A DNA stretch of 64,000 bases from Acidimicrobiales bacterium (GTDB taxonomy: Bacteria > Actinomycetota > Acidimicrobiia > Acidimicrobiales > Palsa-688): assembly GCA_035533095.1 (NCBI GenBank), contig DATLUM010000106.1:1-64000 (forward strand), in the 5' to 3' direction. Positions 1-8,642 of the stretch are shown piece by piece. Below the pieces are notes generated by a model. That model saw nothing but the letters and a program-made list of their open reading frames with translations, did not search any database and had not been told where the DNA came from. The position numbers and the translations under genes are program-made. How positions within the stretch are numbered: the first letter of the stretch is position 1; every line of letters starts with the position of its first letter.

Positions 1-198
1 CTTCATCTTGGCCAGCTGTGGGATCGTCGGGACAACACCGTGCCGGTAGGGATGGGCTACGGCCGGAGAGTAAGGGTTGAATGCAGTCGAAGCCGCCCCG
101 GCAGAGGCGGTCTGCACGCCGACCAGGCCGAGGGTAGCTAGGCACCCGCCGGCGACCACCGCCGAGAGCCGCCATCTGGACAGATGCGTGGGAGTCAT
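1..198 (-). CDS. Secreted protein of unknown function, N-terminal part (runs off the left edge)
   Basis: Only the first 66 codons are inside the window. The ATG at 198 follows an AAAGGAG ribosome binding site seven bases upstream. The N-terminus is a classic Sec signal peptide: a basic start (MTPTHLSRWR), a hydrophobic core rich in A, V, G and L (about residues 11-28) and a probable cleavage after the Ala-Ser-Ala-Gly-Ala stretch near residue 35. The visible mature part begins with STAFNPYSPAVAHPYRHG. I do not recognise the family, so the protein is called only as exported. The gene is divergent from the molybdenum hydroxylase genes; the 205 bp between them hold no other gene. Confidence 0.7.
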   Translation of the reverse strand, partial: MTPTHLSRWRLSAVVAGGCLATLGLVGVQTASAGAASTAFNPYSPAVAHPYRHGVVPTIPQLAKMK

Positions 199-403
199 CG
201 TGTCTCCTTTCCCGCGGCCCGCCGGTGACGGCCCGTCGACAATGTTTCCCAAAGAGTACAAACGTGCAATAAGGGCCGAACCTACGGCAAGTCGTAGGCC
301 TAATTTGCCTAACTAGGCTGTAGACCCTTGAAAGCCGCGCAGCGCTAGAGTCGCCTCCAACCTCGCAAAAGGGCCTGAGCAGCAGGGAGTTGGGGGAGGC
401 AGT

Positions 404-2713
404 ATGCGGCTTGATTCACGACCGATCCCGAGGCGTCGTTTCCTGGGCTACCTCATAGCAGCGCCGACCCTGGCGGCCGTCGCTCCCCTCGGCCTCGAGT
501 TCCTGTCCGATCCGGCCGGGGCGGTGATCCCCTCGGCACCCGAACCGTCGGAAGAGTACGACCTCAGCGACCTGCTGAACGACGCCGCCATGCCAACGTC
601 GAATCTCATCGCCGTGGTGGTCAACACCGACGGGACCGTGTCGTTTGCGCTTCCGCGTGCGGAGGTGGGACAGGGCATCACGACCGCGGTGGCGATGACA
701 ATCGCAGACGAGATGGACCTCGCCCTGCACAAGGTCTCGATCTCGCTCGCCGATGCGCGACCGGAGCTGGTGTGGAACCAGCTGACCGGCGGGTCGAACA
801 GCATGCACTCGCTGTTCACCCCCGTGCGCATAGCAGCCGCGACCGCGAAGGGAGCACTCCTGGAAGCCGCGGCGTTGCAGCTCGGTGAGGTCGTCGATGC
901 TCTAACCGCGAATGACGGCGTCATCACCGCTCCGGACGGCCGGACCCTCACCTACGGCTCGCTGGCGCAGAGCGCTGCCGTCGAGCAGACGACGGCCATC
1001 CCGGTGCAGCTGAAGCCGGCCTCCGATTTCACGGTCGTCGGCACCCCGCAAGGTCGCATCGACGCGCTCGACATCGTCACCGGCCGCAAGCAGTTCGCCA
1101 TGGACCTCGAGATCCCGGGTGCGTTGCCTACGATGGTCCGCCGGCCCCCGACCATCAACGGCACGGTCGGATCAGTCACGAACGTCGAGGAGGTCAAGGC
1201 CACCTACCCCGGGGTGACGGACATCGTCGTCGTCCCGACCGGCGTCGCGGTGCGGGCACAGACATTCGGCGAATGCATCGATGCGGTCGACGCCCTGAAC
1301 GTCACCTGGGTACCGGCCGCCGCGGCCGGCAAGTCGGACGATTCGGTGCTCGCCGAACTGCGCGCCGCCGAACTTCCCTTCAGCGTTACGAGCCTTCCGC
1401 TTCTGACGAAGACCATCGACGAGACGTTCACCTTCTACTTCGTGAGCAACAGTCCGCTGGAAACGAACTGTGCCGTCGCGGATGTGACGTCGAGCAAGGC
1501 CGAGATCTGGTCAAGCTTCAAATCCCCGATCGTCGCCCAGCAGATCATCGCCCAAGAGCTAGGCCTGTCCCAGGAAGCCGTCACGTGCCACGTGGTTCAG
1601 GGCGGTGGTTCATTCGGCCGGCACCTGTTCTGGGACGCCGGGCTCGAGGCAGCGCTGATCTCCAAGGCCATGGGCAAGCCGGTGAAACTGATGTGGCACC
1701 GCGCTGACGACTTCCGCCAAGGGCGGATGCACCCGATGGCCACCTCCCACGTACGCGCGTCGTACCTCGGAGGCGACGTCCTCGCATTCGAGCAGCGGCA
1801 CACCAGCGTCTCGACCGACTTCTCGCACGGGCTTGGCGAGATCCTCTCCGCCGAGGTCACCAAGATCCCCGAGGGGAATACCCTTGCGTACTCGCAGGGC
1901 GTCTTCGAGCTCACCCAGGACGTCCCGTACAACTTCGGTGTGACCAACCAGTTGCTCAACGAGGTCGACATGGCCTTCAACACCGGCAGCTGGCGCAACA
2001 TCTACAGCCCGGACGTCGCGACGGCCACCGAGCTCGTCGTAGACCGTCTGGCAGCGAGAATGGGGCAGGATCCCTACCAGTTCAGGCGGGCGTTCCTGAA
2101 GGACTCGCGCCTACTCGCTGTTCTGGACAAGGTCGCTCAGGCCGGCAGCTGGGGGCGGTCGATGCCGAGCCTCACCGCTCAGGGCCTGGGACTGCACAAG
2201 GAGTACAAAGGCGCCGTCGCCGCGCTGGTCGAGATCGACTGCGGACCGGATGCAACCGGCCGCACGATCGTCGACGGGTACGGCGGCCCTCGCGTCACCA
2301 AGGTAGTGATAGCGGTCGATGTCGGACTGCCGATCAACCCGCTCGGATTGGAAGCGCAGATGATGGGCGGGGCAATGGACGGAATCGCCAAGGCGCTCAC
2401 CTTCAGCCTGCACATCCAAAACGGGATCCCCCTGGAGGCGAGCTGGGACAACGCGTACTACACGCGCCAGTGGAACGTCCCGTTCGATCTCGAGGTGATC
2501 GTGATGCCTCCGACTACGGGCGTCCCCGGCGGTGCCGGCGAGCTAGCCGTAGCGCCAGTGATGGCGGCCGTGGCCTGCGCTTACGCCAGGGCCACCGGGA
2601 CGATGCCGACCCGCTTCCCGATCAACCACAACCAGCCGCTCGGCTTCACCCCCTACCCGACCGAACCGTCCGTCCCGGTCGAGCCGACAAACGGTCTGAC
2701 ACAGGAGTTCTGA
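404..2713 (+). CDS. iorB: Molybdopterin-binding subunit, IorB-type xanthine dehydrogenase family oxidoreductase
   Basis: Large catalytic subunit of an isoquinoline 1-oxidoreductase-like molybdenum hydroxylase, 769 residues, about the usual length. A twin-arginine signal (RRRFLGY, residues 10-16, then a hydrophobic stretch) predicts export of the folded cofactor-loaded complex. Family motifs include VGQGITTAVAMTIADEMD near residue 90, QGGGSFGRH near 400 (the molybdopterin loop) and PGGAGE near 705, whose Glu matches the catalytic base of the family. The ATG is preceded by GGGGGAGG. The 2Fe-2S subunit gene follows after 4 bp, so the order is B then A. The substrate (N-heterocycle or aldehyde) cannot be read from the sequence. 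No NAD/FAD subunit is nearby, which fits an enzyme passing electrons to a membrane carrier. Confidence 0.9.
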   Translation: MRLDSRPIPRRRFLGYLIAAPTLAAVAPLGLEFLSDPAGAVIPSAPEPSEEYDLSDLLNDAAMPTSNLIAVVVNTDGTVSFALPRAEVGQGITTAVAMTIADEMDLALHKVSISLADARPELVWNQLTGGSNSMHSLFTPVRIAAATAKGALLEAAALQLGEVVDALTANDGVITAPDGRTLTYGSLAQSAAVEQTTAIPVQLKPASDFTVVGTPQGRIDALDIVTGRKQFAMDLEIPGALPTMVRRPPTINGTVGSVTNVEEVKATYPGVTDIVVVPTGVAVRAQTFGECIDAVDALNVTWVPAAAAGKSDDSVLAELRAAELPFSVTSLPLLTKTIDETFTFYFVSNSPLETNCAVADVTSSKAEIWSSFKSPIVAQQIIAQELGLSQEAVTCHVVQGGGSFGRHLFWDAGLEAALISKAMGKPVKLMWHRADDFRQGRMHPMATSHVRASYLGGDVLAFEQRHTSVSTDFSHGLGEILSAEVTKIPEGNTLAYSQGVFELTQDVPYNFGVTNQLLNEVDMAFNTGSWRNIYSPDVATATELVVDRLAARMGQDPYQFRRAFLKDSRLLAVLDKVAQAGSWGRSMPSLTAQGLGLHKEYKGAVAALVEIDCGPDATGRTIVDGYGGPRVTKVVIAVDVGLPINPLGLEAQMMGGAMDGIAKALTFSLHIQNGIPLEASWDNAYYTRQWNVPFDLEVIVMPPTTGVPGGAGELAVAPVMAAVACAYARATGTMPTRFPINHNQPLGFTPYPTEPSVPVEPTNGLTQEF

Positions 2714-2717
2714 CGAC

Positions 2718-3215
2718 ATGTCCGACATCGGTTCATACAGCTTCACGGTCAACGGACAGGACGTGACCGTGCAGTGCCCGGGAAGCCTGCGCGTGCTGTG
2801 GGTTCTGCGGGACCTGCTCGGGATTCACGGTCCGAAGTACGGGTGCGGTCTCGATGTCTGCAAGGCCTGTACCTGTCACATCGACGGTGAAGCGTTCAAT
2901 CCCTGCTCGGTGGAGGTCCAAGACGTCGTCGGGCACGAAATCACGACCATCGAGGGCCTGGCGGCGACGGCAGGTGCCCAGCTTCATCCCATCCAGGAGG
3001 CCTGGGTCAAGCACGACGTTGCGCAGTGCGGCTACTGCCAGCCGGGACAGATCATGGCGGCAGTCGCTCTCGTCAACCGCGTTCTGGCCGAGCAAGGAGG
3101 AGCCGGCCCGGTGAACCTCACCGACGACGACCTCGACACCCTGCGAAACGTGTGCCGGTGCGGGACGTACTACCGGATCAGGGAAGCCATCCGCGACTAC
3201 GCCGCAAACCTGTGA
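2718..3215 (+). CDS. iorA: 2Fe-2S subunit of IorAB-type molybdenum hydroxylase
   Basis: Small electron-transfer subunit partnering the preceding gene, 165 residues as usual for the CoxS/IorA family. The N-terminal ferredoxin-like domain carries the first 2Fe-2S cluster (YGCGLDVCKACTCHIDG, then a further Cys in FNPC). The C-terminal helical domain carries the second cluster (CGYCQPGQ and CRCGTYYRI). It lacks its own export signal, so it would travel with the Tat-exported large subunit. Its last 38 bp overlap the 3' end of the convergent cupin gene. The start follows the iorB stop by 4 bp, implying a bicistronic message. Confidence 0.93.
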   Translation: MSDIGSYSFTVNGQDVTVQCPGSLRVLWVLRDLLGIHGPKYGCGLDVCKACTCHIDGEAFNPCSVEVQDVVGHEITTIEGLAATAGAQLHPIQEAWVKHDVAQCGYCQPGQIMAAVALVNRVLAEQGGAGPVNLTDDDLDTLRNVCRCGTYYRIREAIRDYAANL

Positions 3216-3705
3216 ATCGCCACGGGGCGAGCCGCTGCATCCATCCCTCGGCTTCATCGACCTCCATCGGGTCGCCGACGGCCCTCATCCCGTGCGCAGC
3301 CATCAGCCGAGATAGCTCATCGGGATCGGGTCCTCCCGCGGTTGTTGGCTCGTCGCCGGCCCGGGTGGGGCGTCCGACTGCACGGACGAACTGCATGAAG
3401 CTGTCGTCGGCGTGGACCTGCAATGCCCATGCCGGCCCGCGCATCACTCGGAAGGTGTGAGGGACCCCGCTCGGGAACGGCACCCACGTCCCACTGCCGG
3501 CGACCGTCACCTCGTCGCCGCACCGGACGACCATCGTCCCCTCCAGCACGTAGAAGCTGTCGTCCAACCCTTCGTGGACGTGCAATGGCGGCGAGGCTCC
3601 CTCGGGAAGCCACACCTCTGCGACCACCATTGGTTCCCGCGGCGCGCTCAGCTGCCTTATGCGGACGCCGAGGAACGTCCAGTCATCGACCAACCGCGTG
3701 GTCAT
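3178..3705 (-). CDS. Cupin-domain protein
   Basis: 175 residues with one cupin_2 barrel. Motif 1 is PPLHVHEGLDDSFYVLEG (metal-type His-x-His and Glu, about residues 39-56) and motif 2 is PFPSGVPHTFRV. The C-terminal third (after about residue 110) is outside the barrel and not recognised. The ATG overlaps the stop of the upstream cupin gene as ATGA, so the two are translationally coupled. Its 3' end overlaps iorA on the other strand. The intact metal ligands suggest a small-molecule oxygenase/isomerase or a binding protein, but the substrate is unknown. Confidence 0.85.
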   Translation of the reverse strand: MTTRLVDDWTFLGVRIRQLSAPREPMVVAEVWLPEGASPPLHVHEGLDDSFYVLEGTMVVRCGDEVTVAGSGTWVPFPSGVPHTFRVMRGPAWALQVHADDSFMQFVRAVGRPTRAGDEPTTAGGPDPDELSRLMAAHGMRAVGDPMEVDEAEGWMQRLAPWRFTGLRRSRGWLP

Positions 3706-4061
3706 GCCGAGGTCGGGGCGAAGTCGATGACGACGCAGGGTTCGTCACCCACCACCCAGGCGTCGTGGCCAGGGGCCACGACGTGGGCGTCACCGGGGCC
3801 GAAGTCCAGCTCGCGCCCGTCGTCCATGCGGACGTGGAAGTGCCCGGAGAGGATGACGCCGGTGTGGGCCACCTGGCAGGAGCTGGTTCCTACTGCGGGG
3901 GCGATGTCCGTGGACCACTTCCACCCCGGCTGGAGCACGCCACGGGCGATCGTCGCTCCAGGCAGGTTGACGACCTCGAGAAAGCCATGGTCCGTGGTCC
4001 GTCGTTCGTCCGGCGACTGCAGGTTCTTTGCCTCGAGGGTGGCCTTGGTGTCGGCGCTCAT
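3702..4061 (-). CDS. Cupin-domain protein
   Basis: 119 residues from the internal ATG (MSADTKATLEAKN), chosen because AAGGAGG lies eight bases upstream; a longer reading from 4136 has no such site. The cupin core reads HTGVILSGHFHVRMDDG then DFGPGDAHVVAPGHDAWVVG. This spacing resembles small stand-alone cupins whose N-terminal part (LEVVNLPGATIARGVLQPGW) is often found in stress-linked or quercetinase-like families. It lies 91 bp downstream of the LuxR/LAL regulator on the same strand and is coupled (ATGA) to the second cupin, so regulator and cupins may share a transcript. Function unknown. Confidence 0.85.
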   Translation of the reverse strand: MSADTKATLEAKNLQSPDERRTTDHGFLEVVNLPGATIARGVLQPGWKWSTDIAPAVGTSSCQVAHTGVILSGHFHVRMDDGRELDFGPGDAHVVAPGHDAWVVGDEPCVVIDFAPTSA

Positions 4062-4152
4062 GTTGTGTTCCTCCTTGGGATATCCGATGTGACCAATCCT
4101 GCGGACGGCATCCGGCGCCCACATCGGGAGGAACACGTAATCCCGAACGCGA

Positions 4153-6945
4153 CTACGTAGTGTCGAGAGAATGCGTTGAACCCAGCCTTCCAGGGGCCAG
4201 ACGGGCCGCCAGCTCCGTACGGCTACGGGTGCCCGTCTTGCGGAGGAGAGACTCGACGTGCTTCTCGATCGTCCTTGGTGAGAGGTGGAGTGCCGATGCG
4301 ATCTCTTTGTTCGCCAGCCCGCTTACAAGGAGCCGCAGGACATCCGCCTCCCGGGTGCTGATGCCGAGATCCCGCCAGGGATTGGGGCTGTTTTGCCTGA
4401 GCAGCTCGTGGCATCGTTCGGCGAGAGCAGGCAGACCCCGCAATGCGAAACCGTCGGCCGCATCGGTCAGCCAGCGTTGAGCACCGGCCCACCCGCCCTC
4501 GAGTGCCACCGGGGCAGCGAGGAAACGCGCCAGGTCCGCCCATCCGTCGCAGTTGGAAAACTCAGCGGCCGCGGCGGCCACCAGTTCGCGGGCACGATGA
4601 TGGTCACCCCGGCGACCCGCCAGGACCGCCTCCGCATAGTGGATCATCCCCCGGTTGAGGTCGAAGGCGCCCACACCCAGCCGGCGCGCCTCGTCGATCG
4701 CCCGTTGGGCCCGTTCGTCGCCCCGGGACGCGAGCACGAGCGGCCACAGCGCCCGCACTGCCGCCGGCTCCGCGTGAGGGAGCCGTCCCAGGATGGCCAT
4801 TCCGCGGGCGTACGGCTCGATCGAAGCGTCCTCCTCTCCGGCCAACAGCAGTGACATGCCTCGCATGGCCCACGAGAAGCCTTCCAGCATCTTGTCGCCG
4901 GGCGCGGCCGTGACGGCCAATGCCGCATATCGCGCCGCCGCCGCCGGATCGGCACGCATACCGGCGCTGCCGGTCAGGTGAGAGAACGCCTTGGCGCGGA
5001 CCAAGTCGAGTCGTAGGCGCTCGGCGATTTCGATTGCCGAGTGCGCGTGCATATCGCAGGCATCCAGGTCCCAACGACACGTGAACGCTGCAGCCAGCTG
5101 CAGATCGAGAATCGCCGCTGTGCTCACGGCGCCCATCTGCTCTGCCGCCTGTCGGGCTTGCAGCAGACGTTCGACGCCGGCGTGGTTGAACAGGTCGATG
5201 GTCCCGAGCTCGTGCAGGGCACGCAACCGCCACAAAGGCAGGTCCGCGGCCTCGGCTGTGATCAGCGCGTCCTCGAATGCGCTTCGTGCAGCGGCCAGGT
5301 CCACGGGGCGGCGGCTGCGACCGACGATCTCGAAGGCGTGGCAGCGGATGTCAGGTGTTGCGCCTTCGGTGTGAAGGATGGATTCAGCCAGATCCCTGGC
5401 GGTCTCGTGGTCGTCCGACGCCATCAAGACGTCCGCCTCGAGAACCGCCGCGCGCGCGGCCGCTCGGGGCGAAAGATCGCTCCCAGCAAGGGACCGGACC
5501 TGTTCGAGGTGATGTCGGGCCATCTGCCACCGTGCCGCTGCGACCGCGGCTTGCGCGAGACGGAGATGAACCTCGACTCGAAGCGCCGCCGTCGACGGGT
5601 CTGGACCGAGCCGGATCATGAGGCGTCCGCCGACCGCCGCGGCCTCCTCCGATCGTCCGGCCAAGGCCAGTGCCTCGACGAGTTCCAGTTCCGCGTCAGC
5701 CTGCTCCGCGGCTCCCTCGAGCAGCTTTGCTGCCCGCTGCAATGTTTCCGCAGCCGTCGCCAGCGCTCCCCATCGGAGCGACTCGCTGCCGGATTCGTGA
5801 AGCAACCCTCCCGCACGGCAGCGGTCTCCGGCCCGCAGAGAGAGGTCGATCACGAGGTCCCGTTGATCTGCGCTCAGCTCTCGGTTCGAAACTGCGGCCA
5901 GCGCAGCCTCGGCGAGCTGGCGCTGCCGCGGCGGGATGATGGTTCCGAGCACGGCCTCTCTCGTGAGCGCGTGCCGGAAGCGAAGCGCCGTTCCTTGGCT
6001 CGACAGCAGCAGGGCATCAACGCCTGCGACCAGTGCCGTGGACACGACCTCGTCCCTATGGCCGGTTATCGGGGCGAGCAGTTCCCAGTCGAAGTGGCGA
6101 CCGAGTACAGCAGCCGTCTCTATGACGTAGCGGTGTGAAGTCTCCATTTCGTCGAGGCGTGCCCTAACGGTTGCTGTGAACCCCTCGGGCAGCCCGGGGG
6201 AGGCGAGGAGCTCCTCGACCAGTAGCGGGACTCCGTCCGAAGCTTCCTGGACGCGGTCGATCACGTCATCTGGCGCTTGAGGCTCGCAGGCGCGCACCAT
6301 GGCGGCGAGCTGTTCACCGGTGAGCCGGTCCAGCGTCATGAAGACGGCGCCGGAGCGTCCTCGCTGCCGGCGGGCCATGTCGAGCGCTGCTGACGGCGAG
6401 CTGTCCCGCATCGTCATCACCAGAAGGACGCGCGAACCGCGGAGGTTGTCCGCCAGGTATTCGAGCACCGACACCGTGTCCGGGTCGGCCCAGTGCAGGT
6501 CCTCCAGCACGAGGACGAGCCCATCGGGAGCGATCCGAAGGAGCAGTTGGAGTACTGCCTCACCCCGAAGGCTTGCCGCCTCGTCGCCGGGAGCGACCCG
6601 CCCCCGGACGTGCATGGGGAGCACCGGCTCGAGAAGTGGAATCCACCGGGAGACCGCCGGATCGTCGGGGAGTTGGCCATCGCGCAGGAGTTGCAGCAGC
6701 GCTTCTGTGAGTGGCCGGTAGGGGGTGGAGGTGGACGACGGGACAGAGCGTCCCGTCGTCACAGTGGCCCCTCGATCACCTGCCCACTGTGCGACCTCCC
6801 GGCCGAGACGGGATTTCCCGATTCCCGGCTCCCCGGCGATCACGACCGATCTGGCGTTGCCTCGCAGCGCTGAGTCCAAGGCGTCGCGAAGCGTCGCCAG
6901 CTCTGAGTCGCGCCCGACGATCACCGGGCAGAGCCGCTGCCCCAT
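4153..6945 (-). CDS. LAL-family ATP-dependent LuxR-type transcriptional regulator
   Basis: 930 residues, the usual size of the 'large ATP-binding LuxR' family. An N-terminal AAA/NACHT-like ATPase has Walker A GEPGIGKSR at 38-46 and Walker B LVLVLEDLHWADPD near 140. The middle is a long alanine-rich helical (TPR-like) sensor region. The C-terminal HTH reads LSPRTIEKHVESLLRKTGTR. Such proteins bind inducers or partner proteins through the repeats and activate catabolic operons. Here the gene is followed by the cupin pair and faces iorBA, so these are the simplest candidate targets; this is inference. The ATG start gives the common GRDSELATLRDAL beginning, but the purine stretch GGGAG abuts it directly, so a GTG seven codons later is possible. 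Confidence 0.88.
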   Translation of the reverse strand: MGQRLCPVIVGRDSELATLRDALDSALRGNARSVVIAGEPGIGKSRLGREVAQWAGDRGATVTTGRSVPSSTSTPYRPLTEALLQLLRDGQLPDDPAVSRWIPLLEPVLPMHVRGRVAPGDEAASLRGEAVLQLLLRIAPDGLVLVLEDLHWADPDTVSVLEYLADNLRGSRVLLVMTMRDSSPSAALDMARRQRGRSGAVFMTLDRLTGEQLAAMVRACEPQAPDDVIDRVQEASDGVPLLVEELLASPGLPEGFTATVRARLDEMETSHRYVIETAAVLGRHFDWELLAPITGHRDEVVSTALVAGVDALLLSSQGTALRFRHALTREAVLGTIIPPRQRQLAEAALAAVSNRELSADQRDLVIDLSLRAGDRCRAGGLLHESGSESLRWGALATAAETLQRAAKLLEGAAEQADAELELVEALALAGRSEEAAAVGGRLMIRLGPDPSTAALRVEVHLRLAQAAVAAARWQMARHHLEQVRSLAGSDLSPRAAARAAVLEADVLMASDDHETARDLAESILHTEGATPDIRCHAFEIVGRSRRPVDLAAARSAFEDALITAEAADLPLWRLRALHELGTIDLFNHAGVERLLQARQAAEQMGAVSTAAILDLQLAAAFTCRWDLDACDMHAHSAIEIAERLRLDLVRAKAFSHLTGSAGMRADPAAAARYAALAVTAAPGDKMLEGFSWAMRGMSLLLAGEEDASIEPYARGMAILGRLPHAEPAAVRALWPLVLASRGDERAQRAIDEARRLGVGAFDLNRGMIHYAEAVLAGRRGDHHRARELVAAAAAEFSNCDGWADLARFLAAPVALEGGWAGAQRWLTDAADGFALRGLPALAERCHELLRQNSPNPWRDLGISTREADVLRLLVSGLANKEIASALHLSPRTIEKHVESLLRKTGTRSRTELAARLAPGRLGSTHSLDTT

Positions 6946-7095
6946 CTCCCTAGTGTGCCGGACGCCGTTGTCTCTCGCACCACATCGGGTTGTGGGGGAC
7001 GCGCGCGACCCCGTTCAGCTCGTCTGCTCGGCGCGAGGGTTCAACCGTGGGCGGCTGATCACGAGCGTCAGATATGAGCCGGGTCGGCTCAATGC

Positions 7096-8562
7096 TCAGC
7101 TCGGGCAGGTGATGTTCGGATCCGTCGACAGCGTCTTGACCGAGGTGGCGGTCAGCTGAAGCTGAGTGAGGGCGCATGTCTGGGTCGGGCCGGCGACGAG
7201 CAGCGCGTTGGCCGGATTGGTCTCCTCGACGAGGTCGTAGATCCCCGGCGCCACATGGCTGATGTCGATGTACTGGTCCGGGGTATCCCACGTGTAGACG
7301 TCACCCCATCCCGGCGATATCCCCTCGACCACGTAGGCGCCGCCCGACCCGCTCGATCCCCCGGTCCCGGCGGGAATACCGATGTCAGAGGGCACGTTAC
7401 AGCCTGGCTGGCCGACGAACTGCCTCGAGCCGTTCGGTCCGGTGGTCCCATACCCGAAGTAGTCGTCGTCGGAGAGGCAGAAGGACTCCTTCAGCCCCGA
7501 GCCCACCGCGGTGCCGACCCCGCCATCGGCCGCGACGTTGTAGAGCGTGAAGGAGATCAGGTTCTTGTAGTGGAAGTGGCCGTGCTCGGGGTGGAACTCG
7601 CAGCCGCCGCCAGACCTGGTTACCGGCGCTCCGGAGGTAGTGAAGACGACCTGCTGTGTCTGGCATTCACCGGGCGCGAACCCGCTCTGCGGCACCCCCG
7701 ACCCGCTCGACGTCAACCAGGGGATCTGGACTTCGAGCGCCCCGGCACCGGTGTTGCGCACGTCGCTGGTGAAGCGCAGGCACCGGGTCGTGGGGTTCTC
7801 GACGCCCGATGGGGACGGGTTGTCGAGCCCGAACGTTTCGTCGGCGTAGCACGAGTTGGACGTCGGCGCGTTGACCGGGAACGGGAACCCGAGGGGGGTC
7901 GAAGCCACCGGTGGGAGCCCGCTGACAGCCAGGTCGTAGGCCGGCACGGCCTGCAACACCGGAAGCTCGAAACAACCGGTCGTGGAGCCGACCGTGGTGT
8001 TGCACGACGGCGCCGGCGGGGCCCAGGTCGATCCCGACTCCAGGCGCACTTCGCCGGTGTACGCGGCGTCGGTGTCCTCGGCATAGGTGACGGTGACGAC
8101 GATCGTGTACGTGCCCGGCACCGGCGAGCTCACTTCGACCGACTGGCCGTTGGCACCGATGCCGTTGCCGGCTGCTACCAGGGAACCACTCGGGTCGTAG
8201 ACGTAGAGGTCGAACCCGTCGTCGGCATTGAACGTTCCGCCCGGCCCGGTGACGGTGTTCTGCAGCGCCACGAGAAACGTCCCAGAGCTCGCGTTGACGA
8301 AGGTGAATTCCTTGCACGGAGCGACGCAGACGGGAGGCACTGGGCTGTCGACCAGAGGCAGCGGGGTGGGGTTGCCCACCGCCCCGGAGAAGTGGAGCGG
8401 TGGGTTGGAGCCGCTGAGCGTGCCGATCGCGGCTGCCGGAGTTGGGCTGGGGGGCACGGTCGGGGGACCGACGGGCGGACTCTGAGCTCCAGCCGGCCAG
8501 GCGAACAAAGCCACCAGCGCCGCGGCTCCTGCAACGACGATTCCCCCAGCCCTGCGACGCAT
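7096..8562 (-). CDS. Secreted lysyl-oxidase-like protein
   Basis: 488 residues from the ATG at 8562, which starts a clear signal peptide (MRRRAGGIVVAGAAALVALF, cleaved after AGA near 26) and has GGGAG upstream. After a Pro-rich linker there is a beta-rich segment like a prepeptidase C-terminal domain (GFDLYVYDPSG, GTYTIVVTVTY). The C-terminal half matches the lysyl oxidase fold: a copper-type His cluster in FHPEHGHFHYKN and the conserved EGISPGWGDVYTW, then IDISHVAPGIYDLVEETNP. Lysyl oxidases oxidise primary amines of lysine side chains to aldehydes, extracellularly in this case. At least six cysteines outside the signal suggest disulfides. The natural substrate is unknown. Confidence 0.8.
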   Translation of the reverse strand: MRRRAGGIVVAGAAALVALFAWPAGAQSPPVGPPTVPPSPTPAAAIGTLSGSNPPLHFSGAVGNPTPLPLVDSPVPPVCVAPCKEFTFVNASSGTFLVALQNTVTGPGGTFNADDGFDLYVYDPSGSLVAAGNGIGANGQSVEVSSPVPGTYTIVVTVTYAEDTDAAYTGEVRLESGSTWAPPAPSCNTTVGSTTGCFELPVLQAVPAYDLAVSGLPPVASTPLGFPFPVNAPTSNSCYADETFGLDNPSPSGVENPTTRCLRFTSDVRNTGAGALEVQIPWLTSSGSGVPQSGFAPGECQTQQVVFTTSGAPVTRSGGGCEFHPEHGHFHYKNLISFTLYNVAADGGVGTAVGSGLKESFCLSDDDYFGYGTTGPNGSRQFVGQPGCNVPSDIGIPAGTGGSSGSGGAYVVEGISPGWGDVYTWDTPDQYIDISHVAPGIYDLVEETNPANALLVAGPTQTCALTQLQLTATSVKTLSTDPNITCPS

Positions 8563-8642
8563 GAAAGCTTCTCCCTCAGCCGAGTAGCGCCCGAAAGGCG
8601 CATTTCCGCCACCAGCGTACCTAGCTGGAAGAGACACGCCCT

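Noticed and set aside
77-316. Short plus-strand frame near the left edge
   Set aside because: It is opposite a gene with a ribosome binding site and signal peptide, and has neither itself.
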